A stretch of DNA of 27,885 nucleotides from Albidovulum sp. (GTDB lineage: Bacteria; Pseudomonadota; Alphaproteobacteria; Rhodobacterales; Rhodobacteraceae), in NCBI GenBank assembly GCA_030837785.1, contig JAUQYA010000050.1:1-27885 (forward strand), read 5' to 3'. The position numbers and the translations under genes are program-made. How positions within the stretch are numbered: the first letter of the stretch is position 1; each line of letters starts with the position of its first letter. Positions 1-7,490 of the stretch are shown piece by piece. Under the pieces are notes generated by a model, which was not told where the DNA came from, did no database searches, and saw only the letters and a program-made list of their open reading frames with translations.

Positions 1-31
1 GGCGGTGCCCCCGGCCGCGGAAAGGAACCAG

Positions 32-529
32 ATGGACAGGACGATCCGCACCGAGCCGCTGACCGCCGAGGCCTTCGCCCGCTTCGGCGACGTGCTGGAG
101 GCGGCGGGGGCGCCGGACCGGACCATCAACGAGGGCCTCTGCGGCCGCTTCCACGACCGCGCCCGGCTCGACTTCGGCACCGGGCGCGCCGGCATCTCGG
201 TCTTCGACGCGGTGCCGCGCCATCTGCCCTACGATCTCACCCTGGTCGAGCGCCATCCCGGGGGCAGCCAGGCCTTCCTGCCGATGACCGCCCATCCCTT
301 TCTTGTCATCGTCGCCGCCGACGAGGGTGGCCGGCCCGGCCGGCCGCGCGCCTTCCTCAGCAGCGGCGCGCAGGGGATCAACCTTCACCGCGGCATCTGG
401 CACGGGGTTCTGACGCCGCTTGCCGCGCCCGGCCTCTTCGCCGTCGTCGACCGCATCGGCGAGGGCCTAAATCTCGAGGAATACCGCTACGATGCGCCCT
501 GGCGCGTGGTGCGGGACGGCCCGGCCTGA
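32..529 (+). CDS. allA: Ureidoglycolate lyase (AllA family)
   Basis: Predicted to cleave (S)-ureidoglycolate to glyoxylate and urea, the last carbon-skeleton step of allantoin/purine catabolism in the cytoplasm. The 165-residue length matches the family. Recognisable family segments are the N-terminal PLTAEAFARFGDVLE, the central RHPGGSQAF and the C-terminal NLHRGIWHGVL, which supplies cupin-type barrel residues. I chose the ATG at 32 because AAAGGA at 21-26 sits at good spacing; an upstream in-frame ATG at 5 has no such site. A nucleobase permease follows 82 bp downstream on the same strand, so the two are probably co-transcribed and serve purine uptake and breakdown. The upstream part of the operon lies outside the window. 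Function is inferred from family similarity. Confidence 0.88.
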   Translation: MDRTIRTEPLTAEAFARFGDVLEAAGAPDRTINEGLCGRFHDRARLDFGTGRAGISVFDAVPRHLPYDLTLVERHPGGSQAFLPMTAHPFLVIVAADEGGRPGRPRAFLSSGAQGINLHRGIWHGVLTPLAAPGLFAVVDRIGEGLNLEEYRYDAPWRVVRDGPA

Positions 530-611
530 CGCCGGCAACTTGACCGGACCGCGACCCACGGGGCGGCGCGGAGACGGCATGAACAAAGGGCCCCGAGGGA
601 AAGGACACCAT

Positions 612-2099
612 ATGAGCACCGCCACGCATCCCGTGGACGAACTCCTGCCGGCGCCGAAGCTCTTCACGCTCGGGCTGCAACATGTTCTCGTCATGTATGC
701 CGGCGCCATCGCCGTGCCGCTGATCATCGGCCGGGCGCTGAAACTCGATCCCGCCGACGTCGCCTTCCTGATCTCGGCCGATCTCTTCACCTGCGGCATC
801 GTCACCCTGATCCAGAGCCTCGGCGCGACCCAGTGGTTCGGCGTCCGGCTGCCGGTGATGATGGGCGTGACCTTCGCCGCGGTCCAGCCGATGCAGGTGA
901 TGGCCAGCGCGAACGGCGGGCCCGAGGGCGCCCGCGCCATCTTCGGCGCGATCATCGCGGCAGGCGTGATCGCCATGCTGCTGGCGCCCCTGATGTCGAG
1001 GCTTCTGCGCTTCTTCCCGCCGGTGGTCACCGGCTCGATCATCCTCGTCATCGGCGTCAGCCTGATGCGGATCGGCATCAACTGGATCTTCGGCAACCCG
1101 GTCGGCCCGACCGCGCCACAGGTCGTCGATCCCGCCCATGCCGACTGGCTCAAGGCGGTGACCGAGGGGGTGGCGGCAGGCACCATGACCGGCGTGCCGG
1201 ACGCGCCCGCGGGGCTCGCGCTGGCGCCGAAGATGGCCAACCCGGCCTATGCGCCCCTCGGCAACATCCTCGTCTCGGCCGTGGTGCTGGCGGCGATCCT
1301 GCTCATCGCCCGCTATGGAAGGGGGTTCGTCGCCAACATCGCCGTCCTTCTCGGCATCGTCATCGGCGCCGTCATCGCCATCGCCATCGGGGCGATGACC
1401 TTCGACAAGGCCGCCGGTGCCGCCTGGTTCGGCATGATCACGCCCTTCCATTTCGGCATGCCGACCTTTCAGGTCGTGCCGATCATCACCATGACGCTGG
1501 TGATGATCGTGGTGATGATCGAATCGACCGGCATGTTCCTCGCGCTCGGCGAGATGACCGGGCGGAAGGTGACGCCGCCGATGCTGGCCGCGGGCTTGCG
1601 GACCGACGGGCTCGGCACCGTGATCGGCGGCATCTTCAACACCTTCCCCTATACCTCGTTCAGCCAGAACGTCGGCCTCGTCGGCGTGACCGGGATCAGG
1701 AGCCGCTTCGTCTGCGTCGCGGGCGGGCTGATCCTGATCGTCCTGGGGCTGATCCCGAAGATGGGGGCGCTGGTGGAATCGATCCCGACGATGGTGCTGG
1801 GCGGCGCCGGTCTGGTGATGTTCGGCATGGTCGCCGCCACCGGCATCCGCATCCTCTCGGCGGTGGATTTCACCACCAGCCGCAACAACCTCTTCATCGT
1901 TGCGGTCTCGATCGGCATGGGGATGATCCCGCTGGTGGCGCCGAGCTTCAAGCAGTGGATCTGGCACGAGCTGCACCCGCTGATCGAATCCGGCATCCTG
2001 CTCGCCTCGATCGCCGCGGTGCTGCTCAATGCCTTCTTCAACGGCGCGCGCGGCACGGCGGCGGAGCTGCAGCGCGCGGCGGCGGCGGCGGACCACTGA
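612..2099 (+). CDS. NCS2 (NAT) family urate/xanthine-type permease
   Basis: A 495-residue polytopic inner-membrane protein of the nucleobase:cation symporter-2 family, expected to import a purine or pyrimidine base by ion symport. It shows the family's N-terminal QHVLVMYAGAIAVPL helix and the NAT signature QNVGLVGVTGIRSR, preceded by FPYTSFS, which is typical of the urate/xanthine branch. A dozen or more hydrophobic segments run through the protein. The ATG at 612 is preceded by GGAAAGGA at 597-604; an in-frame ATG at 579 gives an unlikely basic leader. The ureidoglycolate lyase just upstream makes urate or xanthine more likely than uracil. Exact substrate cannot be read from the sequence. 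Confidence 0.88.
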   Translation: MSTATHPVDELLPAPKLFTLGLQHVLVMYAGAIAVPLIIGRALKLDPADVAFLISADLFTCGIVTLIQSLGATQWFGVRLPVMMGVTFAAVQPMQVMASANGGPEGARAIFGAIIAAGVIAMLLAPLMSRLLRFFPPVVTGSIILVIGVSLMRIGINWIFGNPVGPTAPQVVDPAHADWLKAVTEGVAAGTMTGVPDAPAGLALAPKMANPAYAPLGNILVSAVVLAAILLIARYGRGFVANIAVLLGIVIGAVIAIAIGAMTFDKAAGAAWFGMITPFHFGMPTFQVVPIITMTLVMIVVMIESTGMFLALGEMTGRKVTPPMLAAGLRTDGLGTVIGGIFNTFPYTSFSQNVGLVGVTGIRSRFVCVAGGLILIVLGLIPKMGALVESIPTMVLGGAGLVMFGMVAATGIRILSAVDFTTSRNNLFIVAVSIGMGMIPLVAPSFKQWIWHELHPLIESGILLASIAAVLLNAFFNGARGTAAELQRAAAAADH

Positions 2100-2100
2100 C

Positions 2101-2125
2101 GGCGGGGCGGCTCGCGCGCCCCGCC
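2101..2125 (+). terminator. GC-rich hairpin after the permease gene
   Basis: Starting two bases after the permease stop codon, GGCGGGGCG (2101-2109) pairs perfectly with CGCCCCGCC (2117-2125) around a 7-nt loop. There is no U tract, so this may be a pausing or Rho-assisted 3' end, not a classical intrinsic terminator. A second 10-bp stem (2135-2144 with 2150-2159) follows directly. Confidence 0.4.
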
Positions 2126-2134
2126 CCCACGATC

Positions 2135-2340
2135 CCGCCCGGGCGCCCAGCCCGGGCGGCGGGCATTCGGCGCTGACGATCTGCCACCGGCAGATCGTCC
2201 GGGCGCACCTCATCCCCCGAGGGCGGGCGCACTTCGACGTCTCCAGCAGAACCACCGTTGGGAGAGCGGAGCCAAAAGGCGCTCAAACCCGGCGGTGCGC
2301 AGCGCCCGCCCGCGGTCGGCCGCCGCCCTTCGTGTCCTGC
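2135..2340 (+). repeat. Dispersed palindrome-rich repeat, copy A
   Basis: The 316-bp gap between the permease and kinase genes holds no credible gene. It holds one copy of a repeat whose second copy lies inverted at 7219-7377. Shared blocks in the same order are a CGCCCGGGCG..CCAGCCCGGG stem, a 19-bp identical stretch (2214-2232), CAGCAGAACC (2244-2253), an ACCCGGCG block, GCAGCGCCCGCC (2299-2310), GCGGTCGG and CGCCCTTCG. Copy A carries roughly 45 extra bases at about 2160-2213, including a perfect hairpin, that copy B lacks. No transposase or target-site duplication is evident. It could be a REP/MITE-like element or a structured RNA family. Confidence 0.6.
2175..2199. repeat. Perfect 11-bp inverted repeat inside copy A
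   Basis: GACGATCTGCC (2175-2185) and GGCAGATCGTC (2189-2199) are exact reverse complements separated by ACC. The arms are less GC-rich than the surroundings. The element lies in the segment absent from copy B of the repeat, so it is either a nested small palindrome insertion or a variable arm of the element. No U tract follows. Confidence 0.6.
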
Positions 2341-2415
2341 GCCATCCGCCCACCCCGGCCGGGGGTTGCAACCCGGCCGGTTTCCTGACTACCTCGCGGC
2401 CGAGGAGGCCCGAGC

Positions 2416-3453
2416 ATGAGCGCATCGCCTGTCGGAGAGCGGATGACCGCGCTTCAACCACGCCTGTCCGCCGGAGAGGCGGCAGCGCTGGCGCTGCGGT
2501 TCTTCGGCCTCACCGGGCGGCTCGACCCGCTCACGTCCGAGCGCGACCAGAACTTCCGCCTGGCCACCGAAGACGGGCGCGTCTATGTGCTCAAGATCGC
2601 AAACGCGGCCGAGCCTGCCGAGGTCACCAACTTCCAGACCGAGGCGCTGGACCATGTCGCCCGCACCGCGCCCGACCTGCCGGTGCCGCGCGTGATCGTG
2701 GGGCAGGGGGGCGGGCGCGAATTCCGCCTGCCCTCGGGCAGCGTCGTGCGGCTTCTGACCTGGCTCGACGGCATGCCGCTCCATGCGGCCCCCCGTTCGG
2801 CCCCGCTTCGCCGCAGCATCGGCGCCACCGCCGCTGGCCTCACCCGCGCGCTCGAGGGCTTCGTCCATCCGGCGCAGGACCACGAGCTGATCTGGGACAT
2901 CCGCAATGCCGCAGGGCTGCGCCCGCTCTTGCCATCCGTCGCTGACGCAGCATTGCGCGCCGGCTGCGAGGCCGCGCTCGACCGGTTCGACGCCGAGACC
3001 GGGCCGGCGCTCGCCCGCCTGCCCCGGCAGGTGGTGCATGCCGATTTCAACCCGCACAACCTGCTGACCGACGCGCAGGCGCGCCGCATCACCGGCATCC
3101 TCGACTTCGGCGACATGGTGCGCACGCCGCGCATTTGCGACCTCGCCGTCGCCGGCTCCTACCAGGTCGACCCGGCCGATCCGCTTTCCACGCTGGCCGA
3201 GGTGATCGGCGGCTGGCATTCCGTCCTGCCGCTTCTGCCGGAGGAAGAGGCGCCGATCCTCGACCTTGTGCAGCTCCGGATGGTCACGACCATCGTGCTG
3301 TCGAACTGGCGCGCCGCCCGCCAGCCCGAGCACGCCGGCTATTTCCTGAGAAATCTTCCCGCCTCGGGCGCGGGGTTCGCGGCGCTGGCCGCGCTCGACC
3401 GGGCGGAGGCCCGCGCGCGGCTCGCCGCGCTGATCCGGAAGGAGGCGACATGA
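2416..3453 (+). CDS. APH-fold kinase, hydroxylysine/ethanolamine kinase-like
   Basis: A 345-residue cytoplasmic kinase of the aminoglycoside phosphotransferase/choline kinase superfamily. Visible features are the ATP-binding Lys60 in VYVLKIAN, Glu76 of the C-helix, the catalytic loop HADFNPHN with Asp210, and the metal-binding DFGD with Asp230. SD-like AGGAGG at 2404-2409 supports the ATG at 2416. Its stop overlaps the start of a class-III PLP enzyme (ATGA at 3450-3453). In animals a related kinase phosphorylates 5-hydroxylysine and a class-III PLP enzyme then removes phosphate and ammonia. The same two-step logic applies to ethanolamine. I infer a small amino-alcohol substrate; an antibiotic-resistance role is unlikely given this neighbour. 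Substrate unresolved. Confidence 0.75.
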   Translation: MSASPVGERMTALQPRLSAGEAAALALRFFGLTGRLDPLTSERDQNFRLATEDGRVYVLKIANAAEPAEVTNFQTEALDHVARTAPDLPVPRVIVGQGGGREFRLPSGSVVRLLTWLDGMPLHAAPRSAPLRRSIGATAAGLTRALEGFVHPAQDHELIWDIRNAAGLRPLLPSVADAALRAGCEAALDRFDAETGPALARLPRQVVHADFNPHNLLTDAQARRITGILDFGDMVRTPRICDLAVAGSYQVDPADPLSTLAEVIGGWHSVLPLLPEEEAPILDLVQLRMVTTIVLSNWRAARQPEHAGYFLRNLPASGAGFAALAALDRAEARARLAALIRKEAT

Positions 3454-4763
3454 CGCTGAAAGACGCGATGCCGAATGCCTATGTCGCGGGGCGCGGCAAC
3501 CTCCCGGCCGAAGACGCGGCGCTGGTCGCCCGCCGGGCGAAGGCGCTCGGCCCTGCCTACCGGCTCTTCTACGAAACACCGGTCCATCTCGTCCGGGGCG
3601 AGGGCGTCTGGCTCTACGACACCGCGGGGGACGCCTATCTCGACACCTACAACAACGTCGCCTGCGTCGGCCATTGCCACCCGCGGGTGGTCGAGGCGAT
3701 GGCCAAGCAGGCCGCGACGCTCGCCAGCCATACGCGCTACCTGCACGAGGGCATCCTCGACTATGCCGAGCGGCTGCTCGCGACCTTTCCGGCGGAGCTT
3801 GGCCATGTGATGTTCACCTGCACCGGGTCGGAGGCGAACGACCTCGCGCTCCGCATCGCGCGGGAACATACCGGCGGCACCGGGGTGATCGTGACCGGGA
3901 ACGCCTATCACGGCGTCACCGCGCGTCTGGCCGAACTGTCGCCCTCGCTCGGCCCCGGCGTGCCGCTTGGGCCCCATGTCCGCACCGTGCCGCCGCCCGA
4001 TCCGGCGCGCTTCGGCGCGGATGTGGCCGCAGGCTTCGCCACCGCCGTGCAGGGGGCGATCGACGATCTTCTCCGCCACGGCATCCGGCCGGCGGCGCTT
4101 CTCGCCGACACGATCTTCTCATCCGACGGCGTCTTCGCCGACCCGCCGGGGTTCCTCGCCCCGGCGGTGGCGGCGATCCGCGCCGCGGGCGGCATCTTCA
4201 TCGCCGACGAGGTGCAGCCCGGCTTCGCCCGGACCGGCGCGGCGATGTGGGGCTTCACCCGCCACGGGCTGGTGCCCGACATGGTCTCGCTCGGCAAGCC
4301 GATGGGCAACGGCTATCCGGTGGCGGGGCTCGTCGCGCGCCCCGGGGTGGTGGCGGAGTTCGGCGCCAGGGCGCGGTATTTCAATACCTTCGGCGGCAAT
4401 GCCGTGGCCGCGGCGACGGCTTCGGCGGTGCTCGACGTGATCGAGGACGAGGGGCTGCTGGAGAATGCGCGGGCGACGGGCGCCTACCTGGCCGGGGGTC
4501 TGCGCGATCTGGCCCGGCGGCACGACAGCATCGGCCCGGTGCGCGGCGCCGGGCTCTTCATCGCCGCCGACATCGAGCGCGACGGCGCAGCGGACGCGGG
4601 GCTGGCCGCCCGCATCGTCAACGGCCTGCGCGAGGCGCGGGTGCTGATCTCGGCCACCGGCGCCGCGGGCAACGTGCTGAAGATCCGCCCGCCGCTGGTC
4701 TTCACCCGCGAGCACGCCGACATCTTCCTCGACCGGATCGGGGGGGTGGTCGCCGCGCTCTGA
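3450..4763 (+). CDS. Class-III PLP aminotransferase-fold enzyme, phospho-lyase-like
   Basis: A 437-residue fold-type I PLP enzyme. It has the class-III N-terminal core (YDTAGDAYLDTYNN, VGHCHPRV), the TGSEAND phosphate-binding turn, the IADEVQPGFART Asp motif that contacts the pyridine nitrogen, and the Schiff-base lysine Lys283 in SLGKPMGNGYP. The GKPMGNGYP form and overall length match the ethanolamine-phosphate/5-phosphohydroxylysine phospho-lyase group. The alternative is an ordinary omega-aminotransferase. Translational coupling to the upstream kinase is the main argument for a phospho-lyase: the kinase would phosphorylate a hydroxy-amine and this enzyme would eliminate phosphate and ammonia to leave an aldehyde. 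The start is fixed by the ATGA overlap with GGAGG at 3440-3444. Confidence 0.78.
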   Translation: MTLKDAMPNAYVAGRGNLPAEDAALVARRAKALGPAYRLFYETPVHLVRGEGVWLYDTAGDAYLDTYNNVACVGHCHPRVVEAMAKQAATLASHTRYLHEGILDYAERLLATFPAELGHVMFTCTGSEANDLALRIAREHTGGTGVIVTGNAYHGVTARLAELSPSLGPGVPLGPHVRTVPPPDPARFGADVAAGFATAVQGAIDDLLRHGIRPAALLADTIFSSDGVFADPPGFLAPAVAAIRAAGGIFIADEVQPGFARTGAAMWGFTRHGLVPDMVSLGKPMGNGYPVAGLVARPGVVAEFGARARYFNTFGGNAVAAATASAVLDVIEDEGLLENARATGAYLAGGLRDLARRHDSIGPVRGAGLFIAADIERDGAADAGLAARIVNGLREARVLISATGAAGNVLKIRPPLVFTREHADIFLDRIGGVVAAL

Positions 4764-4766
4764 CCC

Positions 4767-4799
4767 CAGACGGGCCTCAGACGGGCCTCAGACGGGTTT
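4767..4799. repeat. Three tandem 11-bp units at a convergent gene end
   Basis: CAGACGGGCCT occurs twice exactly (4767-4777, 4778-4788), followed by CAGACGGGTTT (4789-4799). The array fills the 24-bp convergent intergenic space and overlaps the stop codon and last codons of the minus-strand VOC gene. It looks like replication slippage at a gene end. Confidence 0.7.
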
Positions 4800-5600
4800 C
4801 GGGGCGACGCTGATCGGCGTGCCCCAGGGATCGCGGCCGCCGGTGGTGCCGAGAGCCGCGGCCAGCCGGTCGTGTTCCCCCGGCGCGGCCAGAAGCTCCA
4901 CCCCGGCGAGACCCGCTGCACCTTCGCTCCGCTTCCCCGCGCCGCGGCTGTTCCAGACGTTCGCCGCAAGGTGGTGGTGGTAGCCGCCGCTGGCGAAGAA
5001 GGCCGCCCCCGGATAGTGGGTGACGAGGTCGAAGCCGAGGCTGCCCTGGTAGAACGCCTCGGCCGCGGGGACGTCGCCGACCTGGAGGTGGACATGGCCG
5101 ACGACGGTTCCCTCCGGCGCCCCCGTCCAGGGCGCGCGCGCCCCGGCCGCGAGCGCGTTGAGGTCAAGCGGTTCGGTCGCCATGCGGATGCGCCCGCCCT
5201 CGCGCGGCCAGTCTTCGCGCGGCCGGTCGACATAGACCTCGATGCCGTTGCCTTCCGGGTCGGCGAGGTAGATCGCCTCGCTCACCAGATGGTCAGAGGC
5301 GCCCTGAAGCGGCACGTTCGTCTCGGCCGCATGGATCAGCCAGGCACCGAGATCGGCGCGCGAGGGCAGCAGGAAGGCAGTGTGGAACAGCCCCGCCGCG
5401 CGAGGGTCCACCCGACGGGCGGCGGAGTCGGCGCGCAGTTCCAGAAGGACCCGCCCGCCGGCGCCGAGCCGGCGCAGCGCGCCCCCGCCGGCGATGGGCC
5501 GAAGCCCGATCACGCGTTCGTAGAAGGCGGCGACGCTCTCGATGTCGCGCACGGTGAGCGCGACATGGCCGATCTCGACGGGGGCGGAGGCGGTGGACAT
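4788..5600 (-). CDS. Two-domain VOC protein, CatE-like extradiol dioxygenase
   Basis: A 270-residue vicinal-oxygen-chelate protein with two glyoxalase-fold modules, about residues 9-125 and 166-265. Possible metal ligands are His12, His73 and Glu121 in the first, and His169/His171, the HHH cluster at 208-210 and Glu235 in the second. The arrangement resembles Bacillus CatE-type catechol-2,3-dioxygenase-like proteins; a ring-cleavage role is likely but the substrate is unknown. AAAGGA precedes the ATG at 5600. The gene follows a DoxX gene by 19 bp on the same strand, and both lie downstream of a LysR regulator, suggesting a small stress or aromatic-compound operon. Confidence 0.78.
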   Translation of the reverse strand: MSTASAPVEIGHVALTVRDIESVAAFYERVIGLRPIAGGGALRRLGAGGRVLLELRADSAARRVDPRAAGLFHTAFLLPSRADLGAWLIHAAETNVPLQGASDHLVSEAIYLADPEGNGIEVYVDRPREDWPREGGRIRMATEPLDLNALAAGARAPWTGAPEGTVVGHVHLQVGDVPAAEAFYQGSLGFDLVTHYPGAAFFASGGYHHHLAANVWNSRGAGKRSEGAAGLAGVELLAAPGEHDRLAAALGTTGGRDPWGTPISVAPKPV

Positions 5601-5619
5601 GGTGTTCCTTTCCGGGCGG

Positions 5620-6042
5620 TCAGCGGCGGGTCAGCGCGTAGGCGCCGTTGCCGAGCAGCGCGAGTGCACCCATGACGATGGCCCAGAGCACGGGATATTC
5701 CCAGCCGCCGTTGGGGTTGGAGAAGAAGAAGCCGTTGGCGCCGTGGCCGAACCAGGCGGCGCCGAGAAGGACCGGCACCAGCGCGAGCGAGACCGCGCGG
5801 GTGTAGAGGCCGGCGATGAGCGCGAGGCCGCCGAGGAGTTCGACGGCGATGGTCAGGTAGCCGAGCACGCCCGGCAGGCCGATCGAGGCGAAATAGCCTG
5901 CGGTGCCGGCGGGGGTGAAGACGGCGATCTTCAGCCAGGCATGGGCAAGGAAGTAGACCCCGGTCGAGACCCGCAGGATCAGCGCCGCATAGTCGGCATT
6001 GGTCGGGCGGGCAACGGGAAGGGTGGTGGCGTAGGTGGTCAT
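5620..6042 (-). CDS. DoxX family membrane protein
   Basis: A 140-residue inner-membrane protein with about four hydrophobic helices (roughly residues 18-42, 55-78, 82-102 and 112-135) and the DoxX-type segments RVSTGVYFLAHAWLKI and GYLTIAVELLGGLALIAGL. DoxX proteins are linked to quinone or thiol redox functions but lack one agreed reaction. The ATG at 6042 is preceded by AAAGGA; a longer reading frame to 6144 would add a Ser/His-rich leader without support. The neighbouring VOC dioxygenase-like gene lies 19 bp downstream, a recurrent DoxX-VOC pairing in proteobacteria. It is probably transcribed from the AT-rich intergenic region at 6043-6164. Confidence 0.85.
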   Translation of the reverse strand: MTTYATTLPVARPTNADYAALILRVSTGVYFLAHAWLKIAVFTPAGTAGYFASIGLPGVLGYLTIAVELLGGLALIAGLYTRAVSLALVPVLLGAAWFGHGANGFFFSNPNGGWEYPVLWAIVMGALALLGNGAYALTRR

Positions 6043-6104
6043 CCTCTGTCCTTTCAGTGCGGGGCCCCCGGGGAGCGCGCGATGCCGGGAAGATGATCCC
6101 GTTC

Positions 6105-6122
6105 CAGATGAATGATAATCTG
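6105..6122. promoter_or_regulatory. Candidate LysR-type operator upstream of doxX-VOC
   Basis: The 122-bp gap between the LysR gene and doxX is clearly AT-richer than its surroundings. It contains the interrupted dyad CAGAT-N8-ATCTG, close to the T-N11-A layout LysR proteins favour. The evidence is suggestive only; no clear sigma-70 promoter could be fixed. Confidence 0.25.
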
Positions 6123-6164
6123 TGTGTGAGGAAGAATATTGCATCCTTTACGGAATCAATTCGC

Positions 6165-7064
6165 TCAGACGTCCCACCGGCTGTGCCTGAAATGCGCCGC
6201 CAGATGGTCGATGAGGACGCGGACCCTGGCGGCAAGGTGCCGCCCCGGCGGGTAGAGGGCGAAGACACCCATCGCCTCGTCACCGCACCCGGTCAGAAGG
6301 GCGCGCACCCTGCCTGATCTCAGCGCCTCGGCCGCGACGAAATCCGGCACCAGGGCAAGGCCGAGCCCGGCCTCTGCCGCGCGCAGGCAGGCCTCGGCGT
6401 TGGAATAGCGCAGCCGCCCGTGCACCGGCACCGCGACGGGTCGTCCGCCGGCGCGGAAGCGCCAGTGCGACGGGTCGCGGAAGTTGGTGTCGATGATGCA
6501 GTCGTGGCGCGCCAAGTCCTCGGGCCGTTCCGGCGCGGGGTGCGCGGCGAGGTAGTCATCGGCGCCGACAAGGATCAGTCGCGTCGCGCAGAGCCGGCGT
6601 GCGACCAGCGTGCTGTCCCCCGGCCGGCCGACCCGGATCGCGGCGTCGAAGCCTTCGTCGACGAGGTTCACCAGCCGGTCGGTGAACGAGACATCGAGCG
6701 AAATCTCGGGGTAGGCTGCGGCGAAGGCATTGAGCGCGGGGGCAAGCTCGGTGATGCCGAAGGTCAACGGCGCGGTCAGCCGCACCCGCCCGCGCGGCGC
6801 CATCGAGGCATCGCGCACGGACTGGTCGAGGGCGTCGAAGTCCTCGAGGATGGCGCGCAACTGGTCGTGGTAGGCGCGGCCCACTTCGGTGGCCGATACC
6901 GCCCGGGTGGTGCGGTTGAGAAGCCGCACGCCGAGGTCGGCCTCGAGCCGGGCGACGAGCTTGGAGGCCTGGCCCGAGGTGGTGCCGAAGCGGCGGGCGG
7001 CGGCGGTGAAGCTGCCGGTCTCCATCACCGCAAGGAACATGCGCGCGGTGGCAAGGCGATCCAT
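6165..7064 (-). CDS. LysR-family transcriptional regulator
   Basis: A 299-residue LTTR. The N-terminal winged helix-turn-helix spans about residues 1-60 (MDRLATARMFLAVMETGSF, then AAARRFGTTSGQASKLVARLE). The effector domain starts near residue 90 (GRVRLTAPLTFGITELAP) with the usual DAAIRVG and YSNAEACLRAAEAGLG segments. Adjacent ATG codons at 7067 and 7064 are both possible; the GGA at 7077-7079 is better spaced for 7064. It is co-directional with the downstream doxX-VOC pair, not divergent, which is less common for LTTR-target arrangements. Regulation of that pair is inferred from position only. Confidence 0.9.
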   Translation of the reverse strand: MDRLATARMFLAVMETGSFTAAARRFGTTSGQASKLVARLEADLGVRLLNRTTRAVSATEVGRAYHDQLRAILEDFDALDQSVRDASMAPRGRVRLTAPLTFGITELAPALNAFAAAYPEISLDVSFTDRLVNLVDEGFDAAIRVGRPGDSTLVARRLCATRLILVGADDYLAAHPAPERPEDLARHDCIIDTNFRDPSHWRFRAGGRPVAVPVHGRLRYSNAEACLRAAEAGLGLALVPDFVAAEALRSGRVRALLTGCGDEAMGVFALYPPGRHLAARVRVLIDHLAAHFRHSRWDV

Positions 7065-7218
7065 CATTTCATCCGATTCGGCAGCGGTCCTGCGGAGTGT
7101 CGCGCGATTTCGCTGCGGATGGCAGGGGTTTTGGGCCCGGTGCGAACGGGGCCGCCGGGATGCCCGCACCGCTTTCGGGCGGGGTGACGATGCGCCAGAG
7201 GACAGTGGACGCCCGGGA

Positions 7219-7377
7219 CAGGGCGCGAAGGGCGGGGCCCGACCGCCGGCGGGCGCTGCATGACGCCGGGTTGGGGCGCTTTATGGTGCCGCTGCCTCGG
7301 AGGCCGGTTCTGCTGCCGACGTTGACGTGCGCCCGCCCTCGGGGGCGGTCGGGCGCCACCCGGGCTGGTCGCCCGGG
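7219..7377 (-). repeat. Dispersed palindrome-rich repeat, copy B (inverted)
   Basis: The 423-bp space between the GAPDH stop and the LysR start (7068-7490) has no convincing gene; open frames here are short and Arg/Pro-rich. Read on the minus strand it shows the same ordered blocks as copy A: the CGCCCGGGCG..CCAGCCCGGG stem, a 19-bp identical stretch (7327-7345), CAGCAGAACC (7306-7315) and GCAGCGCCCGCC (7248-7259). It lacks the 45-base palindromic segment of copy A. The rest of the gap (7068-7218 and 7378-7490) shows only one further hairpin. Confidence 0.6.
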
Positions 7378-7410
7378 CGAGGGGGTGAGAATGTCGGCCT
7401 TCTTCCGGTC

Positions 7411-7432
7411 ACTCCCGGCGAAAGCGGGAGCT
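7411..7432. terminator. Palindrome downstream of GAPDH gene
   Basis: CTCCCG (7412-7417) pairs with CGGGAG (7425-7430) around GCGAAAG, 60-80 bp past the GAPDH stop on the minus strand. The CCCGxxGAAAGCGGG pattern resembles short palindromes common in alphaproteobacterial intergenic regions. It may help terminate the GAPDH transcript; no U tract is present. Confidence 0.3.
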
Positions 7433-7490
7433 TCGCCAGATGCCCCCATTCCCGGGCAGGACAGGACAAGCGGAACCGATGGGCCCGCAT

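Noticed and set aside
378..2255. Long minus-strand open frame (625 codons) opposite the permease gene
   Set aside because: It is Arg/His/Asp/Gly-rich with no domain resemblance, and it lies antisense to a clear NCS2 permease with a good ribosome site. High GC content creates such shadow frames; the same applies to 20874-23069 (+), 24318-26312 (+) and 11642-13429 (-).
2029..2388. Small plus-strand open frame in the gap before the kinase gene
   Set aside because: It overlaps the permease end and the repeat, is Arg-rich and lacks a ribosome site; the non-coding repeat explains the region better.
2416..3453. Kinase gene as an aminoglycoside-resistance determinant
   Set aside because: The fold is shared, but translational coupling to a class-III PLP enzyme and lack of mobile-element context favour a metabolic role.
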